Below are positions 19,111 to 29,283 of a stretch of 64,000 bases of DNA, piece after piece; within the stretch, counting starts at the first letter, position 1; each line of letters opens with the position of its first letter. A program made the translations under genes and the position numbers. The DNA is from Haemophilus haemolyticus (GTDB taxonomy: Bacteria > Pseudomonadota > Gammaproteobacteria > Enterobacterales > Pasteurellaceae): the NCBI RefSeq assembly GCF_003493605.1, contig NZ_QQKA01000003.1, positions 1-64,000 on the forward strand. Reading direction: 5' to 3'. Under the pieces are notes generated by a model that searched no databases, was not told the DNA's origin, and saw only the letters and a program-made list of their open reading frames with translations.

Positions 19111-20256
19111 TCAATTAGGTTTCCATTCACCATTGAGCACGGTTGCTGTCACTTTATAATCTGACGTAAACACAGCTAAATTTGCGATTTTTCCTTTTTC
19201 TACCGAACCTAAACGATCATCCACACCAATTGCTCGTGCAGGATAAAGGTTACTCATTCGAATTGCTTCAGCAAGTGGAATTTCCACAAACTCGACTGCA
19301 TTCTTAATAGATTCGATCATGGTAATTGATGCGCCAGCGATCGTACCGTTTGCATCAAAACAGCGGCCATCTCGGATATAAATGGTTTTTCCTACGAAGG
19401 TGAAGGTTTCCAATTCAGGTGGCGCACCTGCTGCAGCAAGAGAGTCAGTCACAATACAGAGTTTGTCGCCTTTGATTTTTTTATCAATGCGAACATTACC
19501 GTAATTGATATGCACACCATCCACGATAATACCAGTGTAAACATCAGAATCGAGTACCGCCCCTACTACGCCCATCGCACGTCCAGAACTAATTGGCGAC
19601 ATGGCATTATGCAAGTGAGTCGCAAAAGTTGCGCCTTTGTGGAATGCGGCTTTAGCGACTTCATAAGTCGCATTAGAATGGCCAACAGAGACAATGATGC
19701 CCGCTTTCACAAAATCAGGCGTATAGTTAATGGTTGGGTTTTCTGCAGCAATGGTAATTTTTGTAATAACATCACCATTTTCACAGAGGAAATCCTTCAT
19801 TTCAGGCGTAATTTCACGAATATATTCGGGACGGTGTACCCCTTTTTTCTCAACGCTGATAAACGGTCCTTCAATATGTAAACCAAGTGCTTGGTTTTTA
19901 TGCTTATTTAAATATTCACGCATAATTTTCACCGCACTTTTTATGTTTTCATCTGGTGCCGTGATAAAAGTAGGAAGGAAACTTGTACAACCTGATTTCA
20001 AGTTAGTTTCCTGCATAATTTCCAAGGTTTCAACGCTAGTTTGGTCGTTAAACATCACGCCACCACAGCCATTTAATTGAAGATCAATAAAACCAGCCGT
20101 TAAATTATTACCTTGTAAATCAATGGTTTTGATACCTGTTTCTAATTCAGCTTGTAGAACTACCGCTTCAATAATTTCACCGTTAATAATTACAGCAAAA
20201 TCACGTAAAACATCATATTTTGTGTAAATCACACAATTCGTTAATGCATATCTCAT
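19111..20256 (-). CDS. nagA: N-acetylglucosamine-6-phosphate deacetylase
   Basis: NagA removes acetate from GlcNAc-6-P to give GlcN-6-P, the fifth step from sialic acid. The 381-aa amidohydrolase has the metal-binding HIEGPF motif near 125, GHSNATYE near 190, THLHNAMSP near 210, and the catalytic Asp in CIVTDSLAAAG near 270. The last gene of the leftward nan-nag operon, 57 bases after nagB. Uptake signals lie inside it (19931) and just past its stop (19098). Confidence 0.95.
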   Translation of the reverse strand: MRYALTNCVIYTKYDVLRDFAVIINGEIIEAVVLQAELETGIKTIDLQGNNLTAGFIDLQLNGCGGVMFNDQTSVETLEIMQETNLKSGCTSFLPTFITAPDENIKSAVKIMREYLNKHKNQALGLHIEGPFISVEKKGVHRPEYIREITPEMKDFLCENGDVITKITIAAENPTINYTPDFVKAGIIVSVGHSNATYEVAKAAFHKGATFATHLHNAMSPISSGRAMGVVGAVLDSDVYTGIIVDGVHINYGNVRIDKKIKGDKLCIVTDSLAAAGAPPELETFTFVGKTIYIRDGRCFDANGTIAGASITMIESIKNAVEFVEIPLAEAIRMSNLYPARAIGVDDRLGSVEKGKIANLAVFTSDYKVTATVLNGEWKPN

Positions 20257-20313
20257 TTTTTGTCCTTAAATAAAATAATCAGAAAAATTACCGCTCTTTT
20301 GAGTGGTAGGATC

Positions 20314-21117
20314 TTATAACACGCTATGAATGGCGCGTTGTTCTAATTCAGTAAAATATTTAACCGTTTTTACTTTCAATTCTTGTTGTGCTGGCTCATC
20401 ACAAACTAACACAAAATGGCGATGTAGCTGAAGTGCACTCACTGTCCACATATGGTTTACACCACCTTCTACAGCAGCTTGAACTGCAAGCGCCTTATGA
20501 TGGCCAGTCGCAAGGATCATCACTTCTTCAGCATCTAATAATGTGCCTACACCAATAGTCAAAGCATATTTAGGCACTTTATTCACATCATTATCAAAGA
20601 AGCGTGAATTTGCGATCAGCGTGTCTTGAGTTAACGTTTTAATACGAGTACGGGAACTTAATGATGATGCTGGTTCATTAAAGGCTATATGACCATCATT
20701 GCCTACTCCGCCCATAAATAAATTAATTTTTCCGTAAGATTTAATTTTTTCTTCATAACGGCGACATTCCGCATCATGATCATCCGTGTTGCCATTAAGA
20801 ATATTGATATTTTCTGGCTGAATATCGATATGATTGAAGAAATTGTTATACATAAAACTATGATAACTTTCAGGATGTTCCTCTGGTAAACCCACATATT
20901 CGTCCATATTGAATGTTACTACATGCTTAAAGCTCACCTCTCCCGCTTTACAAAGTGCGATTAATTCTTGGTAAGTTTTTAATGGCGTGCCACCAGTTGG
21001 TAAACCTAGAACAAAAGGGCGTTCAGCCGTAGGATTAAAATGATTGATACGATCAACAATATGGCGGGCAGCCCAACGACTCACCTGTTGTTCGTTGTGT
21101 AGAGGGATAAGACGCAT
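20314..21117 (-). CDS. nagB: Glucosamine-6-phosphate deaminase
   Basis: NagB converts GlcN-6-P to fructose-6-phosphate and ammonia, joining sialic acid breakdown to glycolysis. At 267 aa it matches E. coli NagB. Visible motifs are the substrate loop [12 protein letters not shown] near 38, the catalytic region [20 protein letters not shown] at about 69-88, and [14 protein letters not shown] near 135. It starts 178 bases after the nanA stop; that gap contains a strong hairpin. In H. influenzae GlcN-6-P is reported to act as a co-activator for SiaR, so NagB activity affects operon control. Confidence 0.95.
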   Translation of the reverse strand: MRLIPLHNEQQVSRWAARHIVDRINHFNPTAERPFVLGLPTGGTPLKTYQELIALCKAGEVSFKHVVTFNMDEYVGLPEEHPESYHSFMYNNFFNHIDIQPENINILNGNTDDHDAECRRYEEKIKSYGKINLFMGGVGNDGHIAFNEPASSLSSRTRIKTLTQDTLIANSRFFDNDVNKVPKYALTIGVGTLLDAEEVMILATGHHKALAVQAAVEGGVNHMWTVSALQLHRHFVLVCDEPAQQELKVKTVKYFTELEQRAIHSVL

Positions 21118-21250
21118 ACTATACTTCCTTTATTTTCAATACCGTGAATAAACAAACCAACGGTTAAACATAATGGTTCCCCACTACGAAATAGAAAAAC
21201 TGAGAAGCAGGAAACGAGAATTGCTACCCCAATAGGGATAAATTATGAGT

Positions 21251-21276
21251 AACCTAGGGAAATCACTCCCCTAGGT
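21251..21276 (-). repeat. Intercistronic hairpin between nanA and nagB
   Basis: AACCTAGGG pairs with CCCTAGGTT around an 8-base loop, 20 bases past the nanA stop. No T tract follows on the minus strand, so it looks more like an RNA stability or processing element than a terminator. It may set different levels of nanEKRA and nagBA from one transcript. Confidence 0.6.
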
Positions 21277-21295
21277 TCTCACGATATTCCATTAA

Positions 21296-22174
21296 TTATA
21301 AAAATTTTGCTTTCAACTCTTTTGCTTTTGCAAGCTGAGCATCTGTTGCTTTTGCTGTCATTGGCTCACGGCAATAACCCGCATCCACACCTTCTAATTT
21401 AAGCAATTCTTTAATGGTTAAATATAAACCATTCGCTAAAATGCCTTCGATTAAATCATTGGTTACGTGTTGAATGTCTAACGCTTCGGCTAATTTACCC
21501 GCTTTGGTTAATTCAAAAATTTGACGAGCACGAACACCGTTTACGTTGAAAGTCGAACCGATTGCACCATCCACACCAAGTGCAGCCGCAGGTAACATCA
21601 TTTCATCGAAACCTGCCCAAATTAAGTGGTTTGGATAAGCTTTTTTCAAACGTTCTAATAAGTAGAAATCACCTGCTGTGAATTTTACCCCTAATACTTT
21701 CGGGTTTTTGTAAAGTTCACCAAATTGTTCAATTCCCATATTCACGCCAGTTAAGAACGGAATAGAATACACGATCATATTATTGCCCGTTTCTGCAATA
21801 ATGGTGTCGTAATAATGTTTGATTTCTGGGAAACTAAATTTATAGTAGAACGGAGTAACTGCAGATAAGCTATCGTAGCCTAATTCTGTTGCATATTTAC
21901 CTAATTCCACCGCTTCTTTTAAATTTACGCTGCCCACTTGAGCAATTAGCGCGATTTGATCTTTTGCTTCATCTTTTGCAATACGGAAGATTTCTTTTTT
22001 CTCTTCAGTTGAAAGCATAAAGTTTTCGCCTGTTGAACCACCCACATATAAACCATCAACTTTCATCTTATCGATATTGTGGCGGATAATTTGACGTAAA
22101 CCTTTTTCATTAATTGTGCCATCTTCATTAAATGACACTAATAATGCACTGAAAATACCTTTTAAATCACGCAT
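21296..22174 (-). CDS. nanA: N-acetylneuraminate lyase
   Basis: NanA splits Neu5Ac into N-acetylmannosamine and pyruvate, the first cytoplasmic step. It is a class I aldolase TIM barrel of 292 aa. The substrate-carboxylate motif [10 protein letters not shown] is near 46, the catalytic Tyr is in YSIPFLTG near 137, and the Schiff-base lysine is in GVKFTAGDF near 164. It begins 10 bases after the siaR stop, within the nanE-nanK-siaR-nanA operon. Confidence 0.96.
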   Translation of the reverse strand: MRDLKGIFSALLVSFNEDGTINEKGLRQIIRHNIDKMKVDGLYVGGSTGENFMLSTEEKKEIFRIAKDEAKDQIALIAQVGSVNLKEAVELGKYATELGYDSLSAVTPFYYKFSFPEIKHYYDTIIAETGNNMIVYSIPFLTGVNMGIEQFGELYKNPKVLGVKFTAGDFYLLERLKKAYPNHLIWAGFDEMMLPAAALGVDGAIGSTFNVNGVRARQIFELTKAGKLAEALDIQHVTNDLIEGILANGLYLTIKELLKLEGVDAGYCREPMTAKATDAQLAKAKELKAKFL

Positions 22175-22184
22175 AAGTTTTCTC

Positions 22185-23051
22185 CTATTTTATACGTTGT
22201 TCAAGAATCACATTGAGAGTTTTTTGCTTGGTTTGAGCTGCAAGTTCTTCTTCGCCCTGCACTAACAAAGCATAAATTAAATCTAATACAAAAAGCTGTG
22301 CAATTTTGGTACCAATGGAGTCACCTTGTAGCTTCCCTTGTTTATTACCATTTACCAAAACATAATCAGCATATTCTGTAACGGGGGAACGCAAACTGTG
22401 AGTTAATGCCACTGTCGTTGCACCGTTTTGTTTAGCAATTTTGAGTGTGTGCGCTGTTTCTGCGGAATATCCGGAATGACTTAAACCAATTGCCACATCA
22501 GAAGACGTAAGTAATGCCGCCTGCATATACATAAAATGATTATTGCCTGTTGCATCCACTTGAAAACCGATACGCATCAATTTATTTTTCGCATCTTCAG
22601 CTGTCACACCAGATGATCCCACGCCAAATAAAAAGATACGACGTGCTTTTTTAATGGCTTTAACGACTTGTTCAAGCTGTTTCAAATCTAATAAATTAAC
22701 CGTTTCTTCCATTACATTAGAAACTGCCGCTTGCAACTTTTGTGCAATCGTTAAAGAATCATCACTCGGCATAATTTCTGTTTCGAGCACAGTTTCATCA
22801 TTGTTATCTTTCGTGGCAAGCTCAATGGAAAGTTCTAATTTAAAATCGCTGAAACCTTTAAAACCAATGGTTCGACAAAAACGGACGAGCGTAGCTTCTC
22901 CAACTTCCAAATGTTTAGCGATTTCTGAAAGGGGACATTGAGACACCAAATCAGGGGAACGCAAAATCGTATCAGCAATTTTTTTCTCTGATTTAGTTAA
23001 GCTATGGTAAAGCGAACTAATAGTGTTTAACACATTTCCGGATTTAGCCAT
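22185..23051 (-). CDS. siaR: Sialic acid operon regulator SiaR/NanR (RpiR family)
   Basis: SiaR is known in H. influenzae to control the divergent nan and siaPT operons, with CRP and GlcN-6-P as partners. The N-terminal RpiR helix-turn-helix ([20 protein letters not shown]) spans about residues 33-52. A SIS sugar-phosphate domain follows ([14 protein letters not shown] near 130, then [11 protein letters not shown] near 178). I start it at 23051 (MAKSGN), 11 codons inside the longest frame, because AAAGGAA lies upstream. This overlaps the nanK stop by 8 bases. 288 aa. Confidence 0.93.
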   Translation of the reverse strand: MAKSGNVLNTISSLYHSLTKSEKKIADTILRSPDLVSQCPLSEIAKHLEVGEATLVRFCRTIGFKGFSDFKLELSIELATKDNNDETVLETEIMPSDDSLTIAQKLQAAVSNVMEETVNLLDLKQLEQVVKAIKKARRIFLFGVGSSGVTAEDAKNKLMRIGFQVDATGNNHFMYMQAALLTSSDVAIGLSHSGYSAETAHTLKIAKQNGATTVALTHSLRSPVTEYADYVLVNGNKQGKLQGDSIGTKIAQLFVLDLIYALLVQGEEELAAQTKQKTLNVILEQRIK

Positions 23052-23946
23052 AAATTGTTCCTTTTGGTTTATCAAGCAGAACATCTTTCACCCAATAAGC
23101 TGCGCCCACTAATCCTGCATCTTGACCAAATTTGGCAGATTCAATGTCACAGCTATATACAGCAGGCATATCCTGTAAGAAGCGTTTGACTAATGGTAAA
23201 TAACCTTCAGCCAACCCGACACTACCACCTATAACGACTTTTTGTACATCTAATCCAATCACTAAATCTGCCACTAAATTGGCAATGGCTTGGGCTGAAC
23301 GTTCTATAAGTGCGGTAGCTTTTTCATCATTTTTTCTAAAACGTTCAAAAACTTCTTTTGGCTCACAAGGATCATCCCATTGGGAAGACACTGCTTCAAT
23401 TGCACGCCCTGCCGCAACGGCTTCTACACAACCTCGACGACCGCAACCACACATTGGGCCATTTGGATCCGCTAATGTATGCCCGATATGTCCTGCGATT
23501 CCCTTTAGACCAGTTTGTAATTGTTGGTTTAATATGACACCGCCACCGACGCCAGTAGAAACCGTAATAAAAACAAAGTTTGATACTTTCTCTGGATCTT
23601 GAAGTTGATATTCCGCATAAGTCGCGGCTTGTGCATCATTTAATAAACCAATTGGTTTATCCGTGTGTTTAGCAATACTTTCTTTTAGTGGAAATTGATT
23701 TAAACCACCCAAATTTTTAGGATTAAGTGCGGTTAAAACACCATCATTTATAATACCGGTTGAAGCCACCGCCACATAATCAAATTGCCCCGCATAATGA
23801 TTAAGAAGTTGTTCCAATGCTTGATGCATTCCTTCTACCACATTTTCACGCGGTGTATGAATTTGCTGGCGTTGTTCAACTTCGCCGTTTTTTACGATAG
23901 CCGCTGCGATTTTTGTACCGCCAATGTCTAGAGCTAAACAACGCAT
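23044..23946 (-). CDS. nanK: N-acetylmannosamine kinase (ROK family)
   Basis: NanK phosphorylates ManNAc with ATP. The 300-aa ROK protein begins with the phosphate-binding loop LDIGGTKIAAA. It has the second ATP motif STGVGGGVI near 130, the ExGH-type catalytic region (GLKGIAGHIGH) near 145-155, and the ROK zinc motif C-G-C-G-R-R-G-C-V-E at about 166-175. Its stop overlaps siaR by 8 bases. Start ATG at 23946 with AAGGA upstream. Two uptake signals lie inside (23308, 23725). Confidence 0.94.
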   Translation of the reverse strand: MRCLALDIGGTKIAAAIVKNGEVEQRQQIHTPRENVVEGMHQALEQLLNHYAGQFDYVAVASTGIINDGVLTALNPKNLGGLNQFPLKESIAKHTDKPIGLLNDAQAATYAEYQLQDPEKVSNFVFITVSTGVGGGVILNQQLQTGLKGIAGHIGHTLADPNGPMCGCGRRGCVEAVAAGRAIEAVSSQWDDPCEPKEVFERFRKNDEKATALIERSAQAIANLVADLVIGLDVQKVVIGGSVGLAEGYLPLVKRFLQDMPAVYSCDIESAKFGQDAGLVGAAYWVKDVLLDKPKGTIYG

Positions 23947-23990
23947 AACTTATCCTTATAATATGAAGTATTTTCTCACATGTCTTACGA

Positions 23991-24677
23991 CTATCTTGCA
24001 GATTTCACAGAATTAGCGAACCAACTCACGATATGCTCAAGACGAGTTAAGGCTGAACCAACGGTTACGCAATCTGCGCCAATTTCAATGGCTACTTTTG
24101 CCAATTCAGGGGTGTTATAGCGACCTTCTGCCATCACAAAACAACCTGCAGCTTTTAAATCTTTCACTAATTGATAATCAGGTTCTTTGGGAACTGGACC
24201 ACTTGTATAACCAGACATTGTGCTACCCACAATATCAAAACCGAGTTTTTGACAATACAAGCCTTCTTCTAAATTAGAGCAATCTGCCATAGCCAAGCAG
24301 CCCATTTCATGGATTTTTTTCACCGCACTTTCAATATCAACTGGGCGAGGACGGCTGGTGCCATCTACCGCAATAATATCTGCCCCAGCATTGGCAAGAT
24401 CTTCAATATCTTGCAGAAATGGCGTAATACGAATCGGACTATCAGGTAAGTCACGTTTTACAATACCGATAATTGGAATGTTTACAAAAGGACGTGTCGC
24501 TTTAAGGTTATCTACACCTTCAATACGTAAACCTGATGCGCCACCAGCCACAGAAGCTTGGGCCATAGCAGAAACAATTTCTGGTTTATCCATTGGGCCA
24601 TCATCAACAGGTTGGCAAGAAGCAATGAGACCATATTGAATTTGAGAAAGCACATCTTGATGAGATAATTTCGACAT
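23991..24677 (-). CDS. nanE: N-acetylmannosamine-6-phosphate 2-epimerase
   Basis: NanE converts ManNAc-6-P to GlcNAc-6-P. It is a TIM-barrel protein with the family segments IASCQPVDDGPMD near residue 18, GASGLRIEG near 47, the catalytic Lys in I-I-G-I-V-K-R-D near 68, and GADIIAVDGT near 97. I use the start at 24677 (MSKLSHQ), with AGGAGTG upstream, which gives 228 aa. A longer frame extends into the regulatory region. First gene of the leftward operon. Confidence 0.94.
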   Translation of the reverse strand: MSKLSHQDVLSQIQYGLIASCQPVDDGPMDKPEIVSAMAQASVAGGASGLRIEGVDNLKATRPFVNIPIIGIVKRDLPDSPIRITPFLQDIEDLANAGADIIAVDGTSRPRPVDIESAVKKIHEMGCLAMADCSNLEEGLYCQKLGFDIVGSTMSGYTSGPVPKEPDYQLVKDLKAAGCFVMAEGRYNTPELAKVAIEIGADCVTVGSALTRLEHIVSWFANSVKSAR

Positions 24678-24862
24678 AATATCACTCCTAAATATATTGA
24701 GGCCGATAATGCTCAAATGCTTTATTACAAGCCATCTAGGCGTTAGCATTATTTAGGCTCAACCATCCTCAAAAATATAACTGAGCCTGCATTTTCGTCA
24801 GTGCTTGGCATTATATAAAAACATAACTCCATTTTAAAAGTTTTTTTGAAGTATTTTTTTGC

Positions 24863-24884
24863 AAATGTGATCTACCTCTCAATT
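24863..24884 (+). promoter_or_regulatory. CRP-binding site candidate
   Basis: TGTGA-N6-TCTCA within AAATGTGATCTA...: the left half-site is perfect (AAATGTGATCTA) and the right half has one mismatch to TCACA. It is central in the divergent region, as expected for shared cAMP-CRP control. Confidence 0.65.
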
Positions 24885-24902
24885 TTGAAATAAAACTTCA
24901 AA
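24884..24902 (+). promoter_or_regulatory. Inverted repeat, SiaR operator candidate
   Basis: TTTGAA and TTCAAA form a perfect 6-bp dyad with a 7-base spacer, directly next to the CRP-like site. RpiR-family regulators bind such dyads. Assignment to SiaR rests on position only. Confidence 0.45.
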
Positions 24903-25017
24903 GAGCAGTTCAAAAAGTATTTTTTTACTTTAGAATAGCGTCCGAGTCGTTTTTTGATGTCTAAAACATCAAGTATTCACTTTTAAGCTGAGCCAATTAT
25001 GGCTTATATCAACATAG

Positions 25018-26022
<1,005 letters not shown>

Positions 26023-26032
26023 TCTCTATCAT

Positions 26033-26058
26033 GTGCGCCAGCAATTTGGTTGGCGCAC
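26033..26058 (+). repeat. Intercistronic hairpin between siaP and siaQM
   Basis: GTGCGCCA pairs perfectly with TGGCGCAC around a 10-base loop, 10 bases after the siaP stop. No T tract follows. Binding proteins are usually made in excess over their membrane partner, and a hairpin here could protect siaP mRNA or reduce read-through. Confidence 0.65.
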
Positions 26059-26093
26059 TCATTTTCGTTCTCCACAATCTCTCGGAGTGAAGT

Positions 26094-27944
26094 ATGAAAT
26101 TTTTTAACAAACTTGAAGAATGGATTGGTGGCGTACTGTTCCTTGTCATCTTCGGTATTCTTGTAGCCCAAATTCTATTCCGTCAAGCTTTCCACTCGCC
26201 GTTAATTTGGAGTGAAGAACTCGCTAAATTATTGTTTGTATATGTAGGTATGCTCGGTATTAGTGTTGCTATCCGCAAACAAGAACACGTTTACATTGAT
26301 TTCTTAACCAATTTAATGCCACCTTCAGTTAAAAAAGTCGCAAACTCTTTTGTACAGTTAGTGATTTTCCTTGGTATTATTTTCTTTATTCATTTTGGTA
26401 TCAAAACTTTCCTTGGCTCTAGTTTCCCGATTGATGCATTAGGTGGAATTTCAGAAAAATGGATTTACGCTTCTTTACCGATCATTTCTATCCTAATGTT
26501 AGTGCGCTTCTTCCAAGCACAAGCGGACAATTTTAAAGAAGATAAAAGCTATTTACCGGCGACATTTTTCATTGTAAGTGCGGTCATTTTATTAGGCATT
26601 TTATTTACGTTCCCAGAGTGGTACAAAGTATTACGCATTACAGAATATGTGAAATTTGGTTCTAACTCTGTATACGTTGCCCTAATATTCTGGCTAGTTA
26701 TTATGTTCCTTGGTGTGCCGGTAGGTTGGTCATTATTCATCACCACATTGCTTTATTTCTCCATGACCCGATGGAATGTGGCAAACGCAGCAGCTGAAAA
26801 ACTGACCATGAGTTTAGATAGTTTCTCATTACTTGCTGTGCCGTTCTATATCCTAACGGGTATTTTAATGAATACTGGCGGTATCACAGAACGTATCTTT
26901 AACTTCGCAAAAGCCTTACTCGGTCACTACACTGGTGGTATGGGTCATGTAAATATTGGTGCAAGTTTATTGTTCTCAGGAATGTCAGGTTCTGCACTTG
27001 CTGATGCAGGTGGCTTAGGTCAATTAGAAATCAAGGCTATGCGCGATGCAGGTTATGATGACGATATTTGTGGTGGTATCACTGCAGCATCTTGTATCAT
27101 CGGTCCATTAGTTCCACCAAGTATCGCCATGATTATTTACGGTGTAATCGCCAACGAATCCATTGCGAAACTCTTCGTTGCAGGTTTTGTACCAGGCGTA
27201 CTCGTTACGATTGCCTTGATGTTCATGAACTACTACATCTCTAAAAAACGTGGTTATCCAAGAACACCAAAAGCAACTCGTGGAGAACTTTGCACATCAT
27301 TCAAAAAAGCGTTCTGGGCAATTTTAACCCCATTACTCATCATCGGTGGTATCTTCTCTGGCTTATTTAGCCCAACAGAATCTGCCGTTGTTGCTGCGAC
27401 TTACTCCGTCATCATTGGTAAATTCGTTTATAAAGAATTAACCATGAAAATGCTCTTCAATAGCTGTGTTGAAGCTATGGCGATTACGGGTGTGGTTGCA
27501 TTAATGATTATGACTGTGACCTTCTTCGGAGATATGATCGCGCGTGAACAAGTTGCAATGCGTATTGCAGATGTATTCGTTGCTGTAGCTGATTCGCCAC
27601 TTATGGTATTAGTCATGATCAATGCGCTCTTGCTCTTCTTGGGTATGTTCATTGATGCATTAGCATTGCAATTCTTGGTATTACCAATGTTAATTCCAAT
27701 CGCAATGCAATTTAATATCGACTTAGTATTCTTTGGTGTAATGACGACTTTGAATATGATGATCGGTATCTTAACACCGCCAATGGGAATGGCTCTCTTT
27801 GTGGTGGCGCGTGTGGGTAACATGTCTGTATCTACTGTAGCTAAAGGTATATTGCCGTTCTTAATCCCAATATTCTTAACATTAGTATTAATTACGATTT
27901 TCCCACAAATCATTACTTTTGTGCCAAATCTATTGATGTCTTAA
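26094..27944 (+). CDS. siaT: Sialic acid TRAP transporter fused membrane subunit SiaQM (SiaT)
   Basis: This inner-membrane subunit imports Neu5Ac with sodium. The 616-aa protein is a fusion. The N-terminal DctQ-like domain (about residues 1-165, four helices, with [12 protein letters not shown] near 36) is joined by a linking helix to the DctM-like domain (about 190-616). The latter has repeated helices and motifs such as [13 protein letters not shown] and [11 protein letters not shown]. Fused QM is the known arrangement in H. influenzae. It is followed by an uptake-signal hairpin terminator. Confidence 0.95.
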   Translation: MKFFNKLEEWIGGVLFLVIFGILVAQILFRQAFHSPLIWSEELAKLLFVYVGMLGISVAIRKQEHVYIDFLTNLMPPSVKKVANSFVQLVIFLGIIFFIHFGIKTFLGSSFPIDALGGISEKWIYASLPIISILMLVRFFQAQADNFKEDKSYLPATFFIVSAVILLGILFTFPEWYKVLRITEYVKFGSNSVYVALIFWLVIMFLGVPVGWSLFITTLLYFSMTRWNVANAAAEKLTMSLDSFSLLAVPFYILTGILMNTGGITERIFNFAKALLGHYTGGMGHVNIGASLLFSGMSGSALADAGGLGQLEIKAMRDAGYDDDICGGITAASCIIGPLVPPSIAMIIYGVIANESIAKLFVAGFVPGVLVTIALMFMNYYISKKRGYPRTPKATRGELCTSFKKAFWAILTPLLIIGGIFSGLFSPTESAVVAATYSVIIGKFVYKELTMKMLFNSCVEAMAITGVVALMIMTVTFFGDMIAREQVAMRIADVFVAVADSPLMVLVMINALLLFLGMFIDALALQFLVLPMLIPIAMQFNIDLVFFGVMTTLNMMIGILTPPMGMALFVVARVGNMSVSTVAKGILPFLIPIFLTLVLITIFPQIITFVPNLLMS

Positions 27945-27948
27945 CACT

Positions 27949-27994
27949 AAAGTGCGGTTAAAAAAAGCAAGGCTTTTATAACCGCACTTTTTTT
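27949..27994 (+). terminator. Terminator after siaQM built from an inverted uptake-signal pair
   Basis: AAAGTGCGGTTA pairs with TAACCGCACTTT around a 20-base loop, followed by T5. Both arms are exact uptake signals (27950 and 27981). Confidence 0.8.
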
Positions 27995-28067
27995 ATAAAA
28001 TAAATCCTATTCAATGCGGTTTTATGAATAGCAACCCATAAACATAACTTAATAAATGAGGTTTATT

Positions 28068-29195
28068 ATGAAATTGACAAAAACAGCATTATGCGCCGCA
28101 CTTTTTGCAACTGTTGCATTTTCAGCTAACGCACAAGCCTATCCAGATTTACCAGTAGGCATCAAAAGCGGAACGGGCGCACTCATCGGTGATACCGTAT
28201 ATGTAGGCTTAGGTTCTGGTGGCAATAAATTCTATTCTTTAGACTTAAAAGATCCTACTGCACAATGGAAAGAAATTGCAGCATTCCCTGGTGGTGAACG
28301 TAATCAACCTGTTGCAGCAGCTGTAGATGGAAAACTTTATGTATTCGGTGGTTTGCAAAAAAATGAAAAGGGCGAACTTCAACTTGTTAATGACGCTTAC
28401 AGCTACAATCCAGCTGATAATACTTGGATGAAACTTCCTACCCGCTCTCCGCGTGGTTTAGTGGGTTCAAGCAGCGCATCTCACGGTGATAAAGTTTATA
28501 TTTTAGGTGGTTCTAACCTCTCTATATTTAATGGTTTCTTCCAAGACACCGTAGCAGCTGGTGAAGATAAAGCAAAAAAAGATGAAATCGCAGCCGCTTA
28601 TTTCGATCAACGTCCAGAAGATTATTTCTTCACAACAGAATTATTGAGCTATGAACCATCAACCAATAAATGGCGCAATGAAGGTCGTATTCCATTCTCT
28701 GGCCGTGCTGGCGCGGCATTCACTATCCAAGGTAATGACTTAGTGGTTGTTAATGGTGAAGTGAAACCAGGTCTTCGTACCGCAGAAACGCATCAAGGTA
28801 AATTCACTGCTAAAGGTGTGCAATGGAAAAACTTACCTGACTTACCTGCGCCAAAAGGTAAATCACAAGATGGTTTAGCCGGCGCACTCGCAGGCTATAG
28901 CCATGGTCATTATTTAGTCACGGGTGGAGCAAACTTCCCTGGTTCAATTAAACAATTCAAAGAAGGCAAACTTCATGCGCATAAAGGTTTAACCAAAACA
29001 TGGCATAACGAAGTTTATACTTTAAATAACGGTAAATGGAGCATCATTGGTGAATTACCAATGAATATTGGCTATGGTTTCTCTGTGTCTTACAACAATA
29101 AAGTATTGCTCATCGGCGGTGAAACTGACGGTGGTAAAGCGTTAACCAGCGTCAAAGCCATTAGCTACGATGGTAAAAAATTGACCGTTGAATAA
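28068..29195 (+). CDS. nanM: N-acetylneuraminate mutarotase (epimerase)
   Basis: NanM speeds conversion of alpha-Neu5Ac, the form released by sialidases, to the beta anomer in the periplasm. It is a kelch-type beta-propeller with repeats such as [23 protein letters not shown] and VLLIGGE. A signal peptide is cut near residue 22 (SANA/QAYPD). The first in-frame ATG at 28056 overlaps the ribosome site (GAGG), so I place the start at 28068 (MKLTKT), giving 375 aa. It is the third gene of the siaP operon region. Confidence 0.94.
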   Translation: MKLTKTALCAALFATVAFSANAQAYPDLPVGIKSGTGALIGDTVYVGLGSGGNKFYSLDLKDPTAQWKEIAAFPGGERNQPVAAAVDGKLYVFGGLQKNEKGELQLVNDAYSYNPADNTWMKLPTRSPRGLVGSSSASHGDKVYILGGSNLSIFNGFFQDTVAAGEDKAKKDEIAAAYFDQRPEDYFFTTELLSYEPSTNKWRNEGRIPFSGRAGAAFTIQGNDLVVVNGEVKPGLRTAETHQGKFTAKGVQWKNLPDLPAPKGKSQDGLAGALAGYSHGHYLVTGGANFPGSIKQFKEGKLHAHKGLTKTWHNEVYTLNNGKWSIIGELPMNIGYGFSVSYNNKVLLIGGETDGGKALTSVKAISYDGKKLTVE

Positions 29196-29215
29196 TTTGG
29201 CATAGAATAATGTAT

Positions 29216-29250
29216 AAGGCTTGAGGCAAAGAATGGGCTCAAGCCTTTTG
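29216..29250 (+). terminator. Hairpin between nanM and nagE
   Basis: AAGGCTTGAG pairs with CTCAAGCCTT around a 12-base loop, followed by TTGATTTC. The T tract is short, so termination may be partial and some read-through into nagE is possible. Confidence 0.6.
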
Positions 29251-29283
29251 ATTTCATCAAAATATAAAAATTAAGGAGATTAT

